Of a DNA stretch of 64,000 bases, positions 10,234 to 20,736 are shown piece by piece. Source of the stretch: Adiantum capillus-veneris (lineage: Eukaryota; Streptophyta; Polypodiopsida; Polypodiales; Pteridaceae); NCBI GenBank assembly GCA_014529385.2, contig CM043945.1:99419463-99483462 (forward strand), in the 5' to 3' direction. The notes beneath the pieces are model-generated. The model was not told where the DNA came from and searched no databases. It saw nothing but the letters and a program-made list of their open reading frames with translations. Within the stretch, counting starts at the first letter, position 1; each line of letters begins with the position of its first letter. The position numbers and the translations under genes are program-made.

Positions 10234-10790
10234 TGTCACAAAGTGATGACGTGGCGGACAGCAGAAACCCTAATTTCTGCCAGAAACCCTAAAATTCCTG
10301 CAAACCCTAATTTTTGCCAAAAACCCTAAATTCCGGAAATCGCGGAGGCGGATTATTAAATTTTTTTTTATTTTTTTATTTTTGGAAAATGATGAGCGAC
10401 GCGAATTTTGCTTTTGCTTTTTTTTTTATAAAAAAAAAGAGAAAAGACTCTCTAAGAGAGAGAGAGAACTGATGCTTTTGATTTTAAAAGCTTTTGGGGC
10501 TCTGCTTTTGGGCATCCCTTGTAACCTTTAAATTAGTGGTGAGGGCCTCACTTCTCAGGGCATCTGGACGCAGAGTCTGAGAGTGAAACCCTAACCGCTC
10601 TCTTGTACTTTGATGATTGATTAATACAAAAAGAAATACCGAAAGGGGCGCCAGTCTTTGGGGCCAATATCTCTAGGCACGGAACTCCGCCGGGCCAGTG
10701 CAAATCTATTGTGATCTGTGAATTGTTTTGAAGTGGTTATTTGGTGCTGTCGCGGTTGATTCTTGACTTGGAGTGTCCAAGTTTGTTACA
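10234..10790 (+). repeat. Element B right LTR
   Basis: 557 bp, TGTCACAAAG..GTTTGTTACA. It has TGATGACGTGGC at its start, AAACCCTAA telo-box-like units (about 10265-10330), A/T runs near 10360-10440, a GA tract near 10455, and the R motif AAGAAATACC..GGGGCGCC at 10631-10652. Confidence 0.95.
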
Positions 10791-10795
10791 TTCGT
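10791..10795 (+). repeat. Target site duplication of element B, right
   Basis: TTCGT, matching 3510-3514. Five bases is the usual size for Ty3/gypsy integrase, so this was a normal integration of an abnormal cDNA. Confidence 0.92.
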
Positions 10796-12734
10796 ACTAC
10801 AGGCGGTTCATTCGAAAGTTTGCAGAGGTTGCTTCCCCTTTGCATATCTTGACACAGAAAGAAGTCCCTTTCTCGTGGGGACCCACGAAGGTGACTGCCT
10901 TTCAGATGACTATGGGACTAGTTTTGACTTTGCCGGACTTGCAGAAGTCATTTGAAGTATATTGTGATGCTTGTGGTCGTAGTCTGGGTGCGATCTTAAT
11001 GCAAGAAGGCCATGTCATTGCTTATGAGAGCCGATTGTTCTCAAGGCCGGAGATGACAGCACTGATTTATGAGAAAGAGCTTTTGGCGGTTATCCATGCT
11101 CTTACTCAGTGGCGGCATTACCTACTCGGAGCGGATTTTATTGCCTTTACAGACCATCAGAGTTTGCGCTACTTCTTGTCATAGAAGCAGCTTTTGGAAA
11201 AGCAGATGCACTGTGCGAACATCTTGTCACAGTTTCACTTCCAGATTGTCCATGTGCAGGGACAGAAGAATGTGGTGGCAAATGCTTTGTGCCGGAAGCC
11301 GTTGGTTCTGGCTATTTCCGCGATACATCATAGGAGCTTCGAGGATATGGTCGACCGGTATTCCACAGATACAGATTTTGTAGACGTTTTCACACGGATA
11401 TGGGATGGGGAGACATTAGCGGGATATTCCATTCGGGATAACTACTTGATGAGAAAAACCATGTTGTGCGTAACACAGCCGTTAAATGCCACTGTCCACC
11501 TTTTACGGGTCAGCGCGGCATTGCTACCACCATGAAAGGGGTAGAGAGATACTTGTTTTGGCCGAGACTCAAGAAGGATGTGGAAGAGTTTATGCGCAGT
11601 TGCGTGGTATGCCAGAAGGTCAAGTTTGACAGGCATAAAGCACAGGGATTGTTACAGCCTTTACCCATACCCACCCGCCCCTGGGAAAGTATTGCAATGG
11701 ATTTCATTTTTTATCTCCCGAGAACATAGAGTGGTCACGATGGTATCTAGACTGTTATTGACAGATTTAGCAAACAGGCTCATTTCATTCCAGTGAAGAA
11801 GACAGTCAAGCCGGATCACTTAGCGAGACTGTTTGTGGCCCAGATCTTCAGATTACATGGCATGCCTGAGACGATTGTCTCCGACAGAGACCCAGATTTA
11901 CGAGTTTGTTTTGGAAGGCAATTTGGGAGAACATTGGCACGCGGTTGCAGTTCTCGTCATCGTTCCATCCGCAGATTGACGGGCAATTTGAGATTGCCAA
12001 TTCAGTGGTTTTAGATTTATTGAAGTCTTATATCTTGGATCAGATGACTCAATGGGAAAAGTACTTACCTTTGGTGGAATTTGCCTACAGTAACACGATA
12101 CACTCTTCGACGGGGAAGGCGCCATTTGAGATTGTTGAAGGTGCTGCAAAGGTTCCACCCTTCCTAAGCACGAAAGATAAGATTTTTGAAGCGGATGAAT
12201 ATACGCGAGACTTAGATACGGCTTTTGCCAAGGTTCGCGAGACTTTGCAGAAATCTCAAGAACGAAAGAAAAAGGCAACGGATCGCCATCGTCGCGACTT
12301 GAAATTGAAGGAGGATGATTGGGTGCTCTTACAATTTGAGAAGGCATGCCTGAGAAAGAAAGCTTAGTATGCGATACTACGGACCTTTCCAGATATCTGA
12401 AAAGATAAATGATGTGTCCTTTTGACTGAAACTGCCTGATACTTGGAGGATTCACAATGCATTTCATGTGAGTCTCTTGAAACCTTTTAAAGGTGATGTG
12501 CCTGATGATGGGGAGCTTGATGAGCAACCCGAAGTGGAAGAAAACGAGGAGATCCTTGTTTCTGAAGAGATTTTGGCACATAAGGATAAGAAGAATAAAG
12601 GTAAAGTCCGAAGGCGGTTCTTGGTTAAGTTCAAGAACTATCCTGCATTGGATGCGAAGTGGATGGAGGAGGAGGACCTAGCAGATACTCCTCAAATTGT
12701 GAAACTTTACCTCGAGGCTTTTGGTTTAGCGTAG
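10796..12734 (+). pseudogene. Element A RNase H, integrase and chromodomain
   Basis: Continuation of A pol after element B. The RT/RNase H junction SYYRRFIRKF leads into RNase H (YCDACGRSLGAILMQ, FTDHQSLRYF, ending in TAG at 11182), then the integrase HHCC zinc region (HCPPFTGQRG..CVVCQ, 11488-11620), the core (IAMDF, VSDRDP, FEIANS, 11690-12130) and the C-terminal region (KATDRHRRD). A short deletion near 12360 precedes a group-II-like chromodomain (SEEILAHKD, FLVKFKNYP, KWMEEEDL, 12468-12734). The integrase would join cDNA to the genome; the chromodomain probably directs it to marked chromatin. Several stops and frameshifts are present. Confidence 0.88.
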
Positions 12735-13312
12735 TCTACTCCAAATGGGACCCAGGATTCAGCTTGGCCAGAGATCTGGTGCAGTGGGATGCACAAGAGG
12801 GGAGTTACTCCGCTCCTTTGTCAATAGATGCCTTGATTTAGATACTAGAGTCACTGATGTCTCTTCGAGCTTCAGGGATACTGAAAGCTGACAGTATTCT
12901 GCTGTATGACTTTATGAAATGGAATTCTTGATTATGATACTGATTTGTTCTTGACTTCTTTTAAGTGCAGGAACTGATAGACGAAATGACTGCAGCATTT
13001 TGGTCCAATTGATCTCAAATAGACATGGTTGCAATAGGGGTTAGTCAATCGGACATCGATGAGGTCTCGATTGAATCTAGATGCGATTGCTAGCTACATT
13101 GCCGATAAATCATGATCTAAGATCCGAATGAATGTTGAATGTCATGTGATGTCCTGTGATGTCGTGTGATGTGACTGTCGATTCGTACATGTGCTAGATG
13201 TGTATCCTAGTACGTAGGTACTAACAGTCAGTGTCTGCTAAGACGGTTTATGGCCTCTGTCTGTTTTGCAGGCGTAATCGAGGGCGATTACAATGCTTTC
13301 AAGAGGGGGGTA
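12735..13312 (+). other. Element A 3' non-coding tail and polypurine tract
   Basis: No reading frame. It is collinear with the tails of B (9634-10233) and H (57668-57930), contains three 10-bp GATGTCCTGT-type units (13142-13171), and ends in the polypurine tract AAGAGGGGGG at 13301-13310, which would prime plus-strand cDNA. Confidence 0.85.
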
Positions 13313-13986
13313 TGTCACAAAGTGATGACGTGTCTGTCCGAGAGCATGCGGGAAACCCTAACCCTGACTGCTGCTGAAAACCCTAAACCCTAACCCTAAA
13401 ACCTGCAAACCCTAAAATTTGCCAGAAACCCTAACCCTGACCCTAACCCTAAAAACAGTCATAAACCCTAATCCTAACCCTAGGGCAGCAGGCTGAACCA
13501 TCGAATAAAGTGCTGACCTAATGACGTGGCACCATACGGCACTACCCGCTTTTTGCGGCGGAAATTACGGAAAAAAAGGCCAGCTTTTGGCGGCAGCTTT
13601 TCAGTTTTCTCTACGCAAGTATGAGAAAGAGAAAGAGAGAGAGAATACTTTGCTTTATTCAAGAGAGCTTGAGAGAGAAGAGCTTTTGCTATTATTTTAT
13701 GCTTTTGGGGCTCTGTTTTTGGCATCCCTTACGTGGTGAGGGCTCACACTCTGCAGAGCATCTGGACGCAGAGTTTGAGAGTGAAACCCTAACCACTCTC
13801 TTGTACTTTGAACTGATTAATACATAAAGAAATACCGAAAGGGGCGCCAGTCTTTGGGGCCAATATCTCTAGGCACAGAACTCCGCCGGGCCAATGCAAA
13901 TCTATTGTGAACTGTGAACTGTTTTGAAGTGGTTATTTGGTGCTGTTGTGATTGATTCTTGACTTGGAGTGTCCAAGTCTGTTACA
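13313..13986 (+). repeat. Element A 3' LTR
   Basis: 674 bp, TG..CA ends (TGTCACAAAG..TCTGTTACA). It begins with an ACGT-core box (TGATGACGTG), carries telomere-like repeats at about 13355-13480, a GA-rich tract near 13625, and the R-type motif at 13824-13848. It is slightly diverged from the 5' LTR. Confidence 0.95.
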
Positions 13987-14233
13987 GATGTCTCCTCCTC
14001 TAGATTGATTAATGCTATCATGGAGACATCCTTCCCCTCCTTGAAGTGATTACTTTTAATCTTGTAGTTATTTCACATATGATTGAGCACAACATGGTTA
14101 AGTAAATTTTATAGTGTTTAGGGTTTGGGTTGGGGTTACCAATGATTGAAATGGATTTTGTTTGTATCTACTTTGCTGCTAATAATCGAATATATTTGAG
14201 TTTTACATTTATTTTGAGTTCTACATTTGTTTT
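13987..14233. other. Spacer between element A and LINE D
   Basis: No gene seen. AT-rich. A small inverted repeat GATGTCTCC (13987-13995) / GGAGACATC (14022-14030) sits next to the LTR end. Confidence 0.6.
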
Positions 14234-15366
14234 GTGTCTTACACCTCTTTCTTGTTAGAAGCCCGATACCAGCCTATGCCTCACATCAATGGATACAAAA
14301 GGGAGACAACCTGCAGACAAGAGACACGATCAGAGCACAGAGGACGCGGCTCAAGGGGAGTGGCAGTGTTATTTAGGGAGGAGTTGCGGCCGTTGATACA
14401 TATAGCCCGCAGGGATGAGCAGGCTAGGTACGTGGGTGAGATTGAGAGTAGAGACAGGCAGGTATCTTCACATTGCTATTTGCTACTTTCCCCCAAGTAC
14501 AACAGTATATGCACCACCTAGAGGACAATTCCCCTTTTCTATTTTGGATGATAACATATGGGAGTTCTCTAGAGATGGTGACATTATCATCCTAGGGGAC
14601 TTCAATGCTAGGACTGCACATCACTAGATAGTATTTTATGATACTTCAGAGGAGATGCTGAGAGAGCTGGATGTTGTAGAGACGGGCTTGTCTAGACTAT
14701 CATAGGATGTGGAACATACTGAGTATGGACTACACTTGATAGACATCGGGACTGCACATGGACTGGCCATCTTGAATGGACTAAAGAGATTTCCCGATGC
14801 GGGAGGTTTTACATGCTTTCCACAAAGACATGGAGCCAGCACAGTGGATTATGCCATGGCACAGCTGAGCTTCATCCCTAGTATCTAGGATCTCATGGTT
14901 GGACCGAGACCTATTGGTGTGCCAGTGGATCATGCCCTTGTGTCGATGACCATCTCTTTCTAGTTTAGTGTAGCACACAAGCCACGGGTAGTAGCCCCTA
15001 CTCACTACACCTTCACGCGGGAGACGAACTCTGTATACATAGATGGGATCTACAAACGCTTGTGCATTGAGGGGCCAGGGCGACCTTTGGAGGAGCTTAC
15101 TATATTGACACAAACATTACATGATGCAGCAACAGAGGCATATCCACACACCCAGCCTAAGCAGAGACGGCGTTCTGGGAGTATGCTCTAGAATAGTTGG
15201 TATGATGAGGAATGCCGCGAGACAAGAGCCAAACTTCAGAGGGAGGTGCTTTTGGGGGACATCACTCATAGACAGTCACAGATTGACTTGCGACGCCTAG
15301 TGTGGCGGAAGAAGAGGGCATTTTTGGCTCGACTAGAGCAAGATCTATACTAGCTATTCTTCACGT
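14234..15366 (+). pseudogene. LINE D, left part: endonuclease domain
   Basis: Same family as LINE J. It aligns by eye with J 41370-42480: GSRGVAVLFREELRPL, RDEQAR, NIWEFSRDGDIIILGDFNART (about 14545-14625), then a decayed C-terminal half (SFIPS.., NSWYDEECRETRA). The endonuclease/exonuclease/phosphatase fold nicks target DNA for target-primed reverse transcription. Many stops and frameshifts are present. It is cut at 15366 by element C and resumes at 24113. Confidence 0.85.
15363..15366 (+). repeat. Target site duplication of element C, left
   Basis: ACGT, matching 24109-24112. Only four bases match exactly; a fifth may have mutated. Confidence 0.7.
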
Positions 15367-16509
15367 TGTCAGGAGTTTTTTTGAGCAAGGGATTACGCAT
15401 ATGTACATACACATGCATGGTGCATCGAATAAAGGATTACCTAATTTCCATAGCCAGGTGGTTACGTGGGGCCCACATGTGTACAGGTAGGACATCATGT
15501 ACATAGTGCAGCGATTTTCACTATTATCAATACTAGTGTGTTTTTTCTACAATAAGGAGGAGTTGGTAGCGCGTAAAACTTCTCGAGGAAGCTATCCGCG
15601 GGCCGACGACGTGAGGTCAGCAGGTGCGTCAGATGGCATCTAGTGGCGTCAGGAGGGCGAACGGGGTCAATATTTGCACGCGGATGAGGACGGACACAAC
15701 GTGGGTGTTTGCTTGTGAGAATTATGCAGAAAGGTCATCATGAGGACCTTTTTTTTGGGGCCACTTCACGTGGTTGCGGGATGCATTATTGGGGAAAGCT
15801 GAGTGCTAGGTGTGCGGATGATGCAAAAAAGGTGACAACTATGCACTGCGAGGTCAGTTTTTGGCTTGTTCGGGGTCCGTTTGAGGTCATCTAAAAGGCC
15901 AAGGGTGCCCAAATAAAAAAGCTAAGTGTGGGAGCTGAAAAAACTGAGAGAAGACCCAGAAAAACGTGGAGAAGAGAGGAGGAACAGCCGCAGCTGTGTT
16001 TTTGCTCATTTTGGAGCCTGTTTTGGCCGTAAACTGCTCATCCGATGTCGGATTTGAGCACTTTGACATTGTAGACTGGGGTTTTGGGCCGTTCTGGACG
16101 CGATGGCGCCATCCATTTTGCCAAATTCCTCACTCTTTTTCTGCTGTTTTTCTGTGTAAGGTTCTCCTATAAGCGAAGTTTCTGCTCTAGTTTGTGATTG
16201 TATCTGGCTTATTTTACCTATATTGTGTGAGCTATTTGCCCCATTGGTGTTGGCCCAAGCTCAATTGTATCTAAACATCAGAAATTCTCCTCTTTTGAGC
16301 TGAGTTTTTTTGGGTGTGTGTGTGTGTGTGTCTCTGTGTGGAGTGGGCAAGTGGATAATCTCTCTCCTCTCACTCCATAGGTGTGTTTCCTGTCTCGGCC
16401 AGGTGTGTTGAGTAAGCCGAGTGGTGCCCCCTAGCGTGTGTGTGTATCTTCCCAAGAGTGTGTGTCGGGTCGTTATAGAGGCGCTGTGTGTGTTTTCATC
16501 CCGCTCACA
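15367..16509 (+). repeat. Element C 5' LTR
   Basis: 1143 bp, TGTCAGGAG..CCGCTCACA. It aligns end to end with 22966-24108. It contains a TG microsatellite near 16313-16330. Short frames inside it (for example 15709-15894) are repeated in the other LTR and are not genes. Confidence 0.96.
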
Positions 16510-16515
16510 TTCTTT

Positions 16516-16533
16516 TGGCGCCCCCACGGAGGA
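16516..16533 (+). other. Element C putative primer binding site
   Basis: TGGCGCCCCCACGGAGGA, six bases after the LTR. TGG pairs with the CCA end of a tRNA, and TGGCGCC is a common plant gypsy start. I cannot name the tRNA from the sequence alone. Confidence 0.6.
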
Positions 16534-17559
16534 TCTTCTTCGAGTACCTTCTGCTTCGAGCTTCGAGCTTCGAGCTTCGGGATTACAGGTTGCAGGTTGC
16601 AGATTACAGGTTACAGGTTACAGGGACAGGTACAGGTACAGGTGATTCACACAAGTACATGTAGCTGGAGTACAGTGATATACTAGCAGTGATGTCACTT
16701 GCAGTTGTTGTGGGAATGCATCACTTGGCGCCTATTTGAGTGCATTGTCTGCTGGATTGTACGTTACTTGTGGAAACTGCCATTGTACGCATTTGTGGAG
16801 CCATACTTGGTTGTATTTGGCAGTCCCAACCATTTCTGAGACTTGGTCTGGAAGATAGACATTTCTGAGACTTGACTATATGCGATTTGCATTAGCCTTC
16901 GTGTGAGGGTCGATAGCGTGAGGTTTTTATTGAGCTGGGGGATTCTCAAATGTAGAGATCCTTTCGGTGATACAGGTAGCTGGAGCACCCTTTTTGTGAC
17001 CTCGCCATAGGCTATGTACTAGTGAGTCCTATTTGATGCTCGGGTTCTATTGTTGGCAGTTTATGCATACAGATACAGTCTATATTTTGGGTTCTCATTG
17101 CTCTACTTCTGGGGAAACTCTGTCACAATTTTTCCAAAGTATGATGGCTGGTCTTTTGGTCTTTTGAGCCATTTTATGCTGTTATGCTGCTGAAATTTTG
17201 GCAAAATCAGAGGATAAGACAGGTGTGCTTTCTTGGGAGCTTCATGGTTGGCTTTAATGGATGATCAAAATGGCCCTCAGTTCACTCCTTTTCATTTAAC
17301 TCAAAGAATTCAGATTAATGTTCATGTGTCCAGGAAGATCTTTTTCCAGCAGCGCATAGTCTTTATGTTTGGGCCAAGAAGATTGAGAGATATCCTGGAA
17401 TGTCCTTTGCCTGTTGGAATTCCGATGATCAAATATGAAAACTCATTTGATGTGCATGTGTTTGTTCTCATCTAAAGCTGAGCTCCATTGAAGTTTCTGG
17501 GGATTGGGTAGTGAAAAGTTTTGGGTTCTTGCACGTGTGTTTGAAGGGGTCCTCTAGCC
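16534..17559 (+). other. Element C leader with short tandem repeats
   Basis: About 1 kb before gag. 16555-16582 holds CTTCGAG repeats and 16583-16640 holds runs of ACAGGTT- and GGTACA-type units. The frame at 17233-17475 has no recognisable domain. Probably packaging and translation-control sequence. Confidence 0.6.
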
Positions 17560-18075
17560 ATGGCTTTCTCTTATCCGGAGTTTCATGGAAGAAGTGATGA
17601 AGATGTGGAGGACTTTCTGGAAAAGATGGAGGTTGCCTGCATTAGCAACCAGATTCATGAACCGGCGCAAATGTTACGTCTTCTCCAAATTTGTTTGAAG
17701 AGTGATGCACGAGCTTGGTCCAAAGCATTTGAAGAGGAGTTGCGTGTGGCTGATCCACCTGTAAGGTTGAGTTGGGACAATCTACGACATGGGTTGGAAG
17801 TGGAGTTTGTGAAGATAGAAGATCCTGACAAAATGTGGCAAGAAGTACAGGCTTTGGTGCAAAAGGAAGGTGAGCCAGTAGATGCGTACATACGTAACTT
17901 TTCATTGGCATGGGAGCGAATGTGCAAGGCCTTAGCACCACAGGTACCCCCGCCTGACATGATGAAGAAGGACAGGTTCTTAGCTGGACTTTGGGAGAAT
18001 ATACGTTGGAGAGTGGAGCTAAAGAAGCCTAGGACATATGAAGATGCACTAGAGGTAGCAAGGAACAAAGAGTGA
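17560..18075 (+). CDS. Element C Gag, capsid part
   Basis: 171 codons from ATGGCTTTCTCTTATCCGG. Retrotransposon gag fold: YPEFHGRSDEDVEDFLEKME at the start, a central LKSDARAWSKAFEEEL, then DNLRHGLEVEFVK, QKEGEPVDAYIRNFSLAW and KDRFLAGLWENIRWRV. It ends at a TGA (18073) that is in frame with the next segment at 18088, so Gag and the zinc-knuckle/Pol part were probably one frame. ARNKE-stop-KLRKMSQ suggests CGA (Arg) changed to TGA. Confidence 0.88.
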   Translation: MAFSYPEFHGRSDEDVEDFLEKMEVACISNQIHEPAQMLRLLQICLKSDARAWSKAFEEELRVADPPVRLSWDNLRHGLEVEFVKIEDPDKMWQEVQALVQKEGEPVDAYIRNFSLAWERMCKALAPQVPPPDMMKKDRFLAGLWENIRWRVELKKPRTYEDALEVARNKE

Positions 18076-18087
18076 AAGCTGAGGAAA

Positions 18088-20736
18088 ATGAGCCAGTTAG
18101 GGGTGGAGTCTTTGCCCATGAGGTCTGAATTTCAGCCTATGGACTCTTTACAAGGTCGTATGTCAGGGGTTCATTATGAACCAGTGGTTCCTGTTACTAC
18201 TCATCATGAACCAGTGGTTCCTGTTACTACTCAGGTTATGCCAGCAGTGGTCACTACAGCAGTGCAAGATGATGGCCTAAGGAAAGACATGAGGCAAGTG
18301 GTTGATTTGATGAAGAATCTCAGCCTAAACATGCTAGGTCAAGTGGGAAATAATCGAGGTCGAGGGCGGTTTGCAAATCAGCCAGGAGGTGAAGAAAGGC
18401 CTAGGAATGGTGTTGGACAAAGCAATGGTAGGTTTTGGAGGCAGACGCCCACATGTTATAATTGTGGAGAGTTGGGTCACATCAGCCCGCAATGTGATAA
18501 GCCACCAAGGATGGGGGGAGACATGTATCCATTGCCAAGACAGGTGCTAACTAGGTCAAATGATTATGGCATCGAAATTAAGGGAGACGAAGGAACCAGT
18601 GGACTGACCCATGAGGAAAAAGGGAAGACAAAAGTGCTAAGTGTAGTCACCTTGGAGAAGGCATCAAACCTAGAGGATACATTAGTGATGCCTATTGGGA
18701 AGAGGACCACAGAGGAAAAGGAAGGAAGAAGTGCCCCAGGTCCTAGTAAGAAGAAAGGAAAGAGCCATGAAGGCGAGGATGTCAAGGCCAAGAGGAAAAG
18801 GAGAGCTCGTCGAAAGTTTCATGTTTCAGATTTTCCACTAGGGGATGGTCAATTAAGCTATGACTTGAAGGAGGATCTGACGAGCAGGAAGGCAGATGTT
18901 ACTTTTGGGCAGCTTATAGAGATGGTGCCTAAGCTAAAGCGACAATGGAAGAGGATGGTTAACCCAATGGAGAAAGAGCCAGAGAGAAGTTCAGTGAAGG
19001 TGTTGGCAATGGACGAGCTACCAGACATTTGTCCAATAGTAGATGTGTGGCATAAAAGGAAAAATTTGGGACAAGGTTATGTGGATGGCGGAGCCCAAAT
19101 ATGCGTCATAACACACTCATGCGTTGAGAAGATGGGTCTCACAATGGCTGGGGTGTCAGGGTTTCGGATCAGATTGGCAAACCATCAAAAAGTAAAATGC
19201 TTGGGTGTTGTAAAGAGCTTAGAAGTGGAGGCATATGATGCAAAGGCAGTGGTTGATTTTCATGTGATGCCGGCAGGGTTGGGAGCATATCCTATTATAC
19301 TGGGCAGACCATGGTTACGTGCAGTGGGAGCTGTTCAAGATTGGCGACATGGTACGATTAGCCTCTATGGAAAGACAGGTACCAAGAAGCTTTATAATAT
19401 GGACACAAGGAAACGATTAGAGGAGCTTTATGAAGATGAGGATGAGTCTAGTGATGAAGACTCTTCCACGGTGACAGATGAGGACACTGATAGCACTACC
19501 AGCAGTGATGAGGATGCTGATGTTGCATTTCTTTTGATGGACAAAGAAATCCAGGAGTTTGGTTTAGTTGCATTTGCGAATGAGGTTGAAGATGAAAGTG
19601 AAGGGCCTTATGAAGTGATTGAAGGGCTGATGCAAACCAAGGTTGAGTTGTCAAAGAAGCAGGAATTGATGACACAAATGATCAGTGGAGACCTCTCAGC
19701 TATGGAGAAGGATATATATTTGCACATGCTGGCTAGTTTTCCTGATTTGTTCATTACTTCATATGAAGAGATCAGAGGGTTCAAGGGCAAAGAGATGCAT
19801 ATAGAGCTGAAAGAAGGTGCTAAGCCAGTGTGGCAAAGGCTAAGAAGGATGGGTCAAGAGCAAATGGAAGCCTTGCGGGTAGAGGTGGACAAGTTATTGA
19901 AGGTAGGGTTCATAGTTCCAGTGGAGACCACAGAATGGGTGAGTCCAGTTGTAGTCAGTCCAAAGAAGGATGGGAAGTGGAGAATTTGTGTGGATTTTAA
20001 ACCCTTAAACGCAGCCACTAAGAAGAACTCATATCCTCTTCCATTCATCGATCAGATCTTGGATTCAGTGGCAGGTTATGAGAGGTACAGTGTGTGTGAT
20101 GGTTTTTCAGGCTATTTTCAATTGAAGATTTCTCTTAAAGACCGCACAAAGACCACTTTTATTACGCCATGGGGCTGCTATTGCTACACAGTATTGCCAT
20201 TTGGGTTGTCAAATGGACCTTCCTTCTATCAAGAGAGAGCAAATTGGGTGTTGGAACCATTCATTGGTAGTTGTGTTAAAGCTTTTATGGATGACTTCTA
20301 TGTCTATAGCAGTAGGGCTGATCACCATGAGAAGCTGCAGATGGTATTGGCTCGATATGATGAATGTGGAGGACAACTAAATCCAAAGAAATGTCATCTA
20401 GCACAGCCAAGGGTGAAGTTATTGGGCCACATGGTGTCAGAAAATGGCATTGAGGCTGATCCAGACAAGGTTAAGTCTATTATTCTTCTTCCATCACCTA
20501 TGAGTACGAAGCAATTGGCAACCTTTATACACAAAGTGAAGTACATGGCACAGTTTATTCCATTGTCTTCGCAGCTTCTTTATCCATTACAACAAGTGGC
20601 AAAGCATGATCCATTGCAATGGGATGACAAGTGTGAAGAAGTGTTTCAAGAGGTGAAAGAGGTGTTAGGGGGGTTGTCAGCCATGCAGGCTCCTGATTGG
20701 GAGAGTTTTTTATGTAAATCCATCAGTAGGGGATGA
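18088..20736 (+). CDS. Element C Gag C-terminus, protease and reverse transcriptase
   Basis: 882 codons, in the same frame as the gag above. An imperfect 30-bp direct repeat (HEPVVPVTT twice) lies near residues 31-50. CCHC zinc knuckle CYNCGELGHISPQC at residues 123-136. A basic linker follows, with KRKRRARRKF near residues 236-245. Retropepsin active site VDGGAQICVI at residues 332-341, with Asp-Gly-Gly in place of the usual D-T/S-G. An acidic Ser/Asp/Thr segment follows the protease. RT: WRICVDFKPLN, FSGYFQLKI, LPFGLSNGPSF and catalytic FMDD at residues 733-736. A T-run near 20707 breaks the frame as RNase H begins. Confidence 0.92.
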   Translation: MSQLGVESLPMRSEFQPMDSLQGRMSGVHYEPVVPVTTHHEPVVPVTTQVMPAVVTTAVQDDGLRKDMRQVVDLMKNLSLNMLGQVGNNRGRGRFANQPGGEERPRNGVGQSNGRFWRQTPTCYNCGELGHISPQCDKPPRMGGDMYPLPRQVLTRSNDYGIEIKGDEGTSGLTHEEKGKTKVLSVVTLEKASNLEDTLVMPIGKRTTEEKEGRSAPGPSKKKGKSHEGEDVKAKRKRRARRKFHVSDFPLGDGQLSYDLKEDLTSRKADVTFGQLIEMVPKLKRQWKRMVNPMEKEPERSSVKVLAMDELPDICPIVDVWHKRKNLGQGYVDGGAQICVITHSCVEKMGLTMAGVSGFRIRLANHQKVKCLGVVKSLEVEAYDAKAVVDFHVMPAGLGAYPIILGRPWLRAVGAVQDWRHGTISLYGKTGTKKLYNMDTRKRLEELYEDEDESSDEDSSTVTDEDTDSTTSSDEDADVAFLLMDKEIQEFGLVAFANEVEDESEGPYEVIEGLMQTKVELSKKQELMTQMISGDLSAMEKDIYLHMLASFPDLFITSYEEIRGFKGKEMHIELKEGAKPVWQRLRRMGQEQMEALRVEVDKLLKVGFIVPVETTEWVSPVVVSPKKDGKWRICVDFKPLNAATKKNSYPLPFIDQILDSVAGYERYSVCDGFSGYFQLKISLKDRTKTTFITPWGCYCYTVLPFGLSNGPSFYQERANWVLEPFIGSCVKAFMDDFYVYSSRADHHEKLQMVLARYDECGGQLNPKKCHLAQPRVKLLGHMVSENGIEADPDKVKSIILLPSPMSTKQLATFIHKVKYMAQFIPLSSQLLYPLQQVAKHDPLQWDDKCEEVFQEVKEVLGGLSAMQAPDWESFLCKSISRG

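Larger units (their letters stand above)
3515..10790 (+). mobile_element. Element B: chromovirus with inverted LTRs (two U5 termini)
   Basis: Inserted in element A with target duplication TTCGT on both sides. Both outer ends read as the U5 end of the LTR (TGTAACAAAC on the left, GTTTGTTACA on the right). The left arm is an inverted LTR plus the inverted last ~550 bp of the internal region; it then joins directly to six bases of LTR end, the primer site and a normal internal region, closed by a forward LTR. A normal element would have a U3 end on one side. It is the same family as A and H. I infer that cDNA synthesis switched onto its own minus strand before integration. Confidence 0.9.
1..13986 (+). 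mobile_element. Element A: Ty3/gypsy chromovirus, split by element B
   Basis: A full-length but decayed LTR retrotransposon. In order it has a 5' LTR whose first ~100 bp lie outside the window, a Met-tRNA primer site, gag, protease, reverse transcriptase, RNase H, integrase, chromodomain, a non-coding tail, a polypurine tract and a 3' LTR. Element B (3515-10790) interrupts it inside the RT/RNase H connection; the sequence resumes exactly at 10796 after a 5-bp duplication. Every reading frame carries stops or frameshifts, so it cannot move on its own. The left target duplication lies outside the window and cannot be checked. Confidence 0.93.

Noticed and set aside
13987-14030. GATGTCTCC/GGAGACATC inverted repeat as a terminator or miniature element
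   Set aside because: Nine-base arms with a 26-bp loop and no flanking duplication are easily found by chance.
15709-16172. Small frames repeated at 23308-23771
   Set aside because: Both sets lie in the two LTRs of element C and have no known domain.
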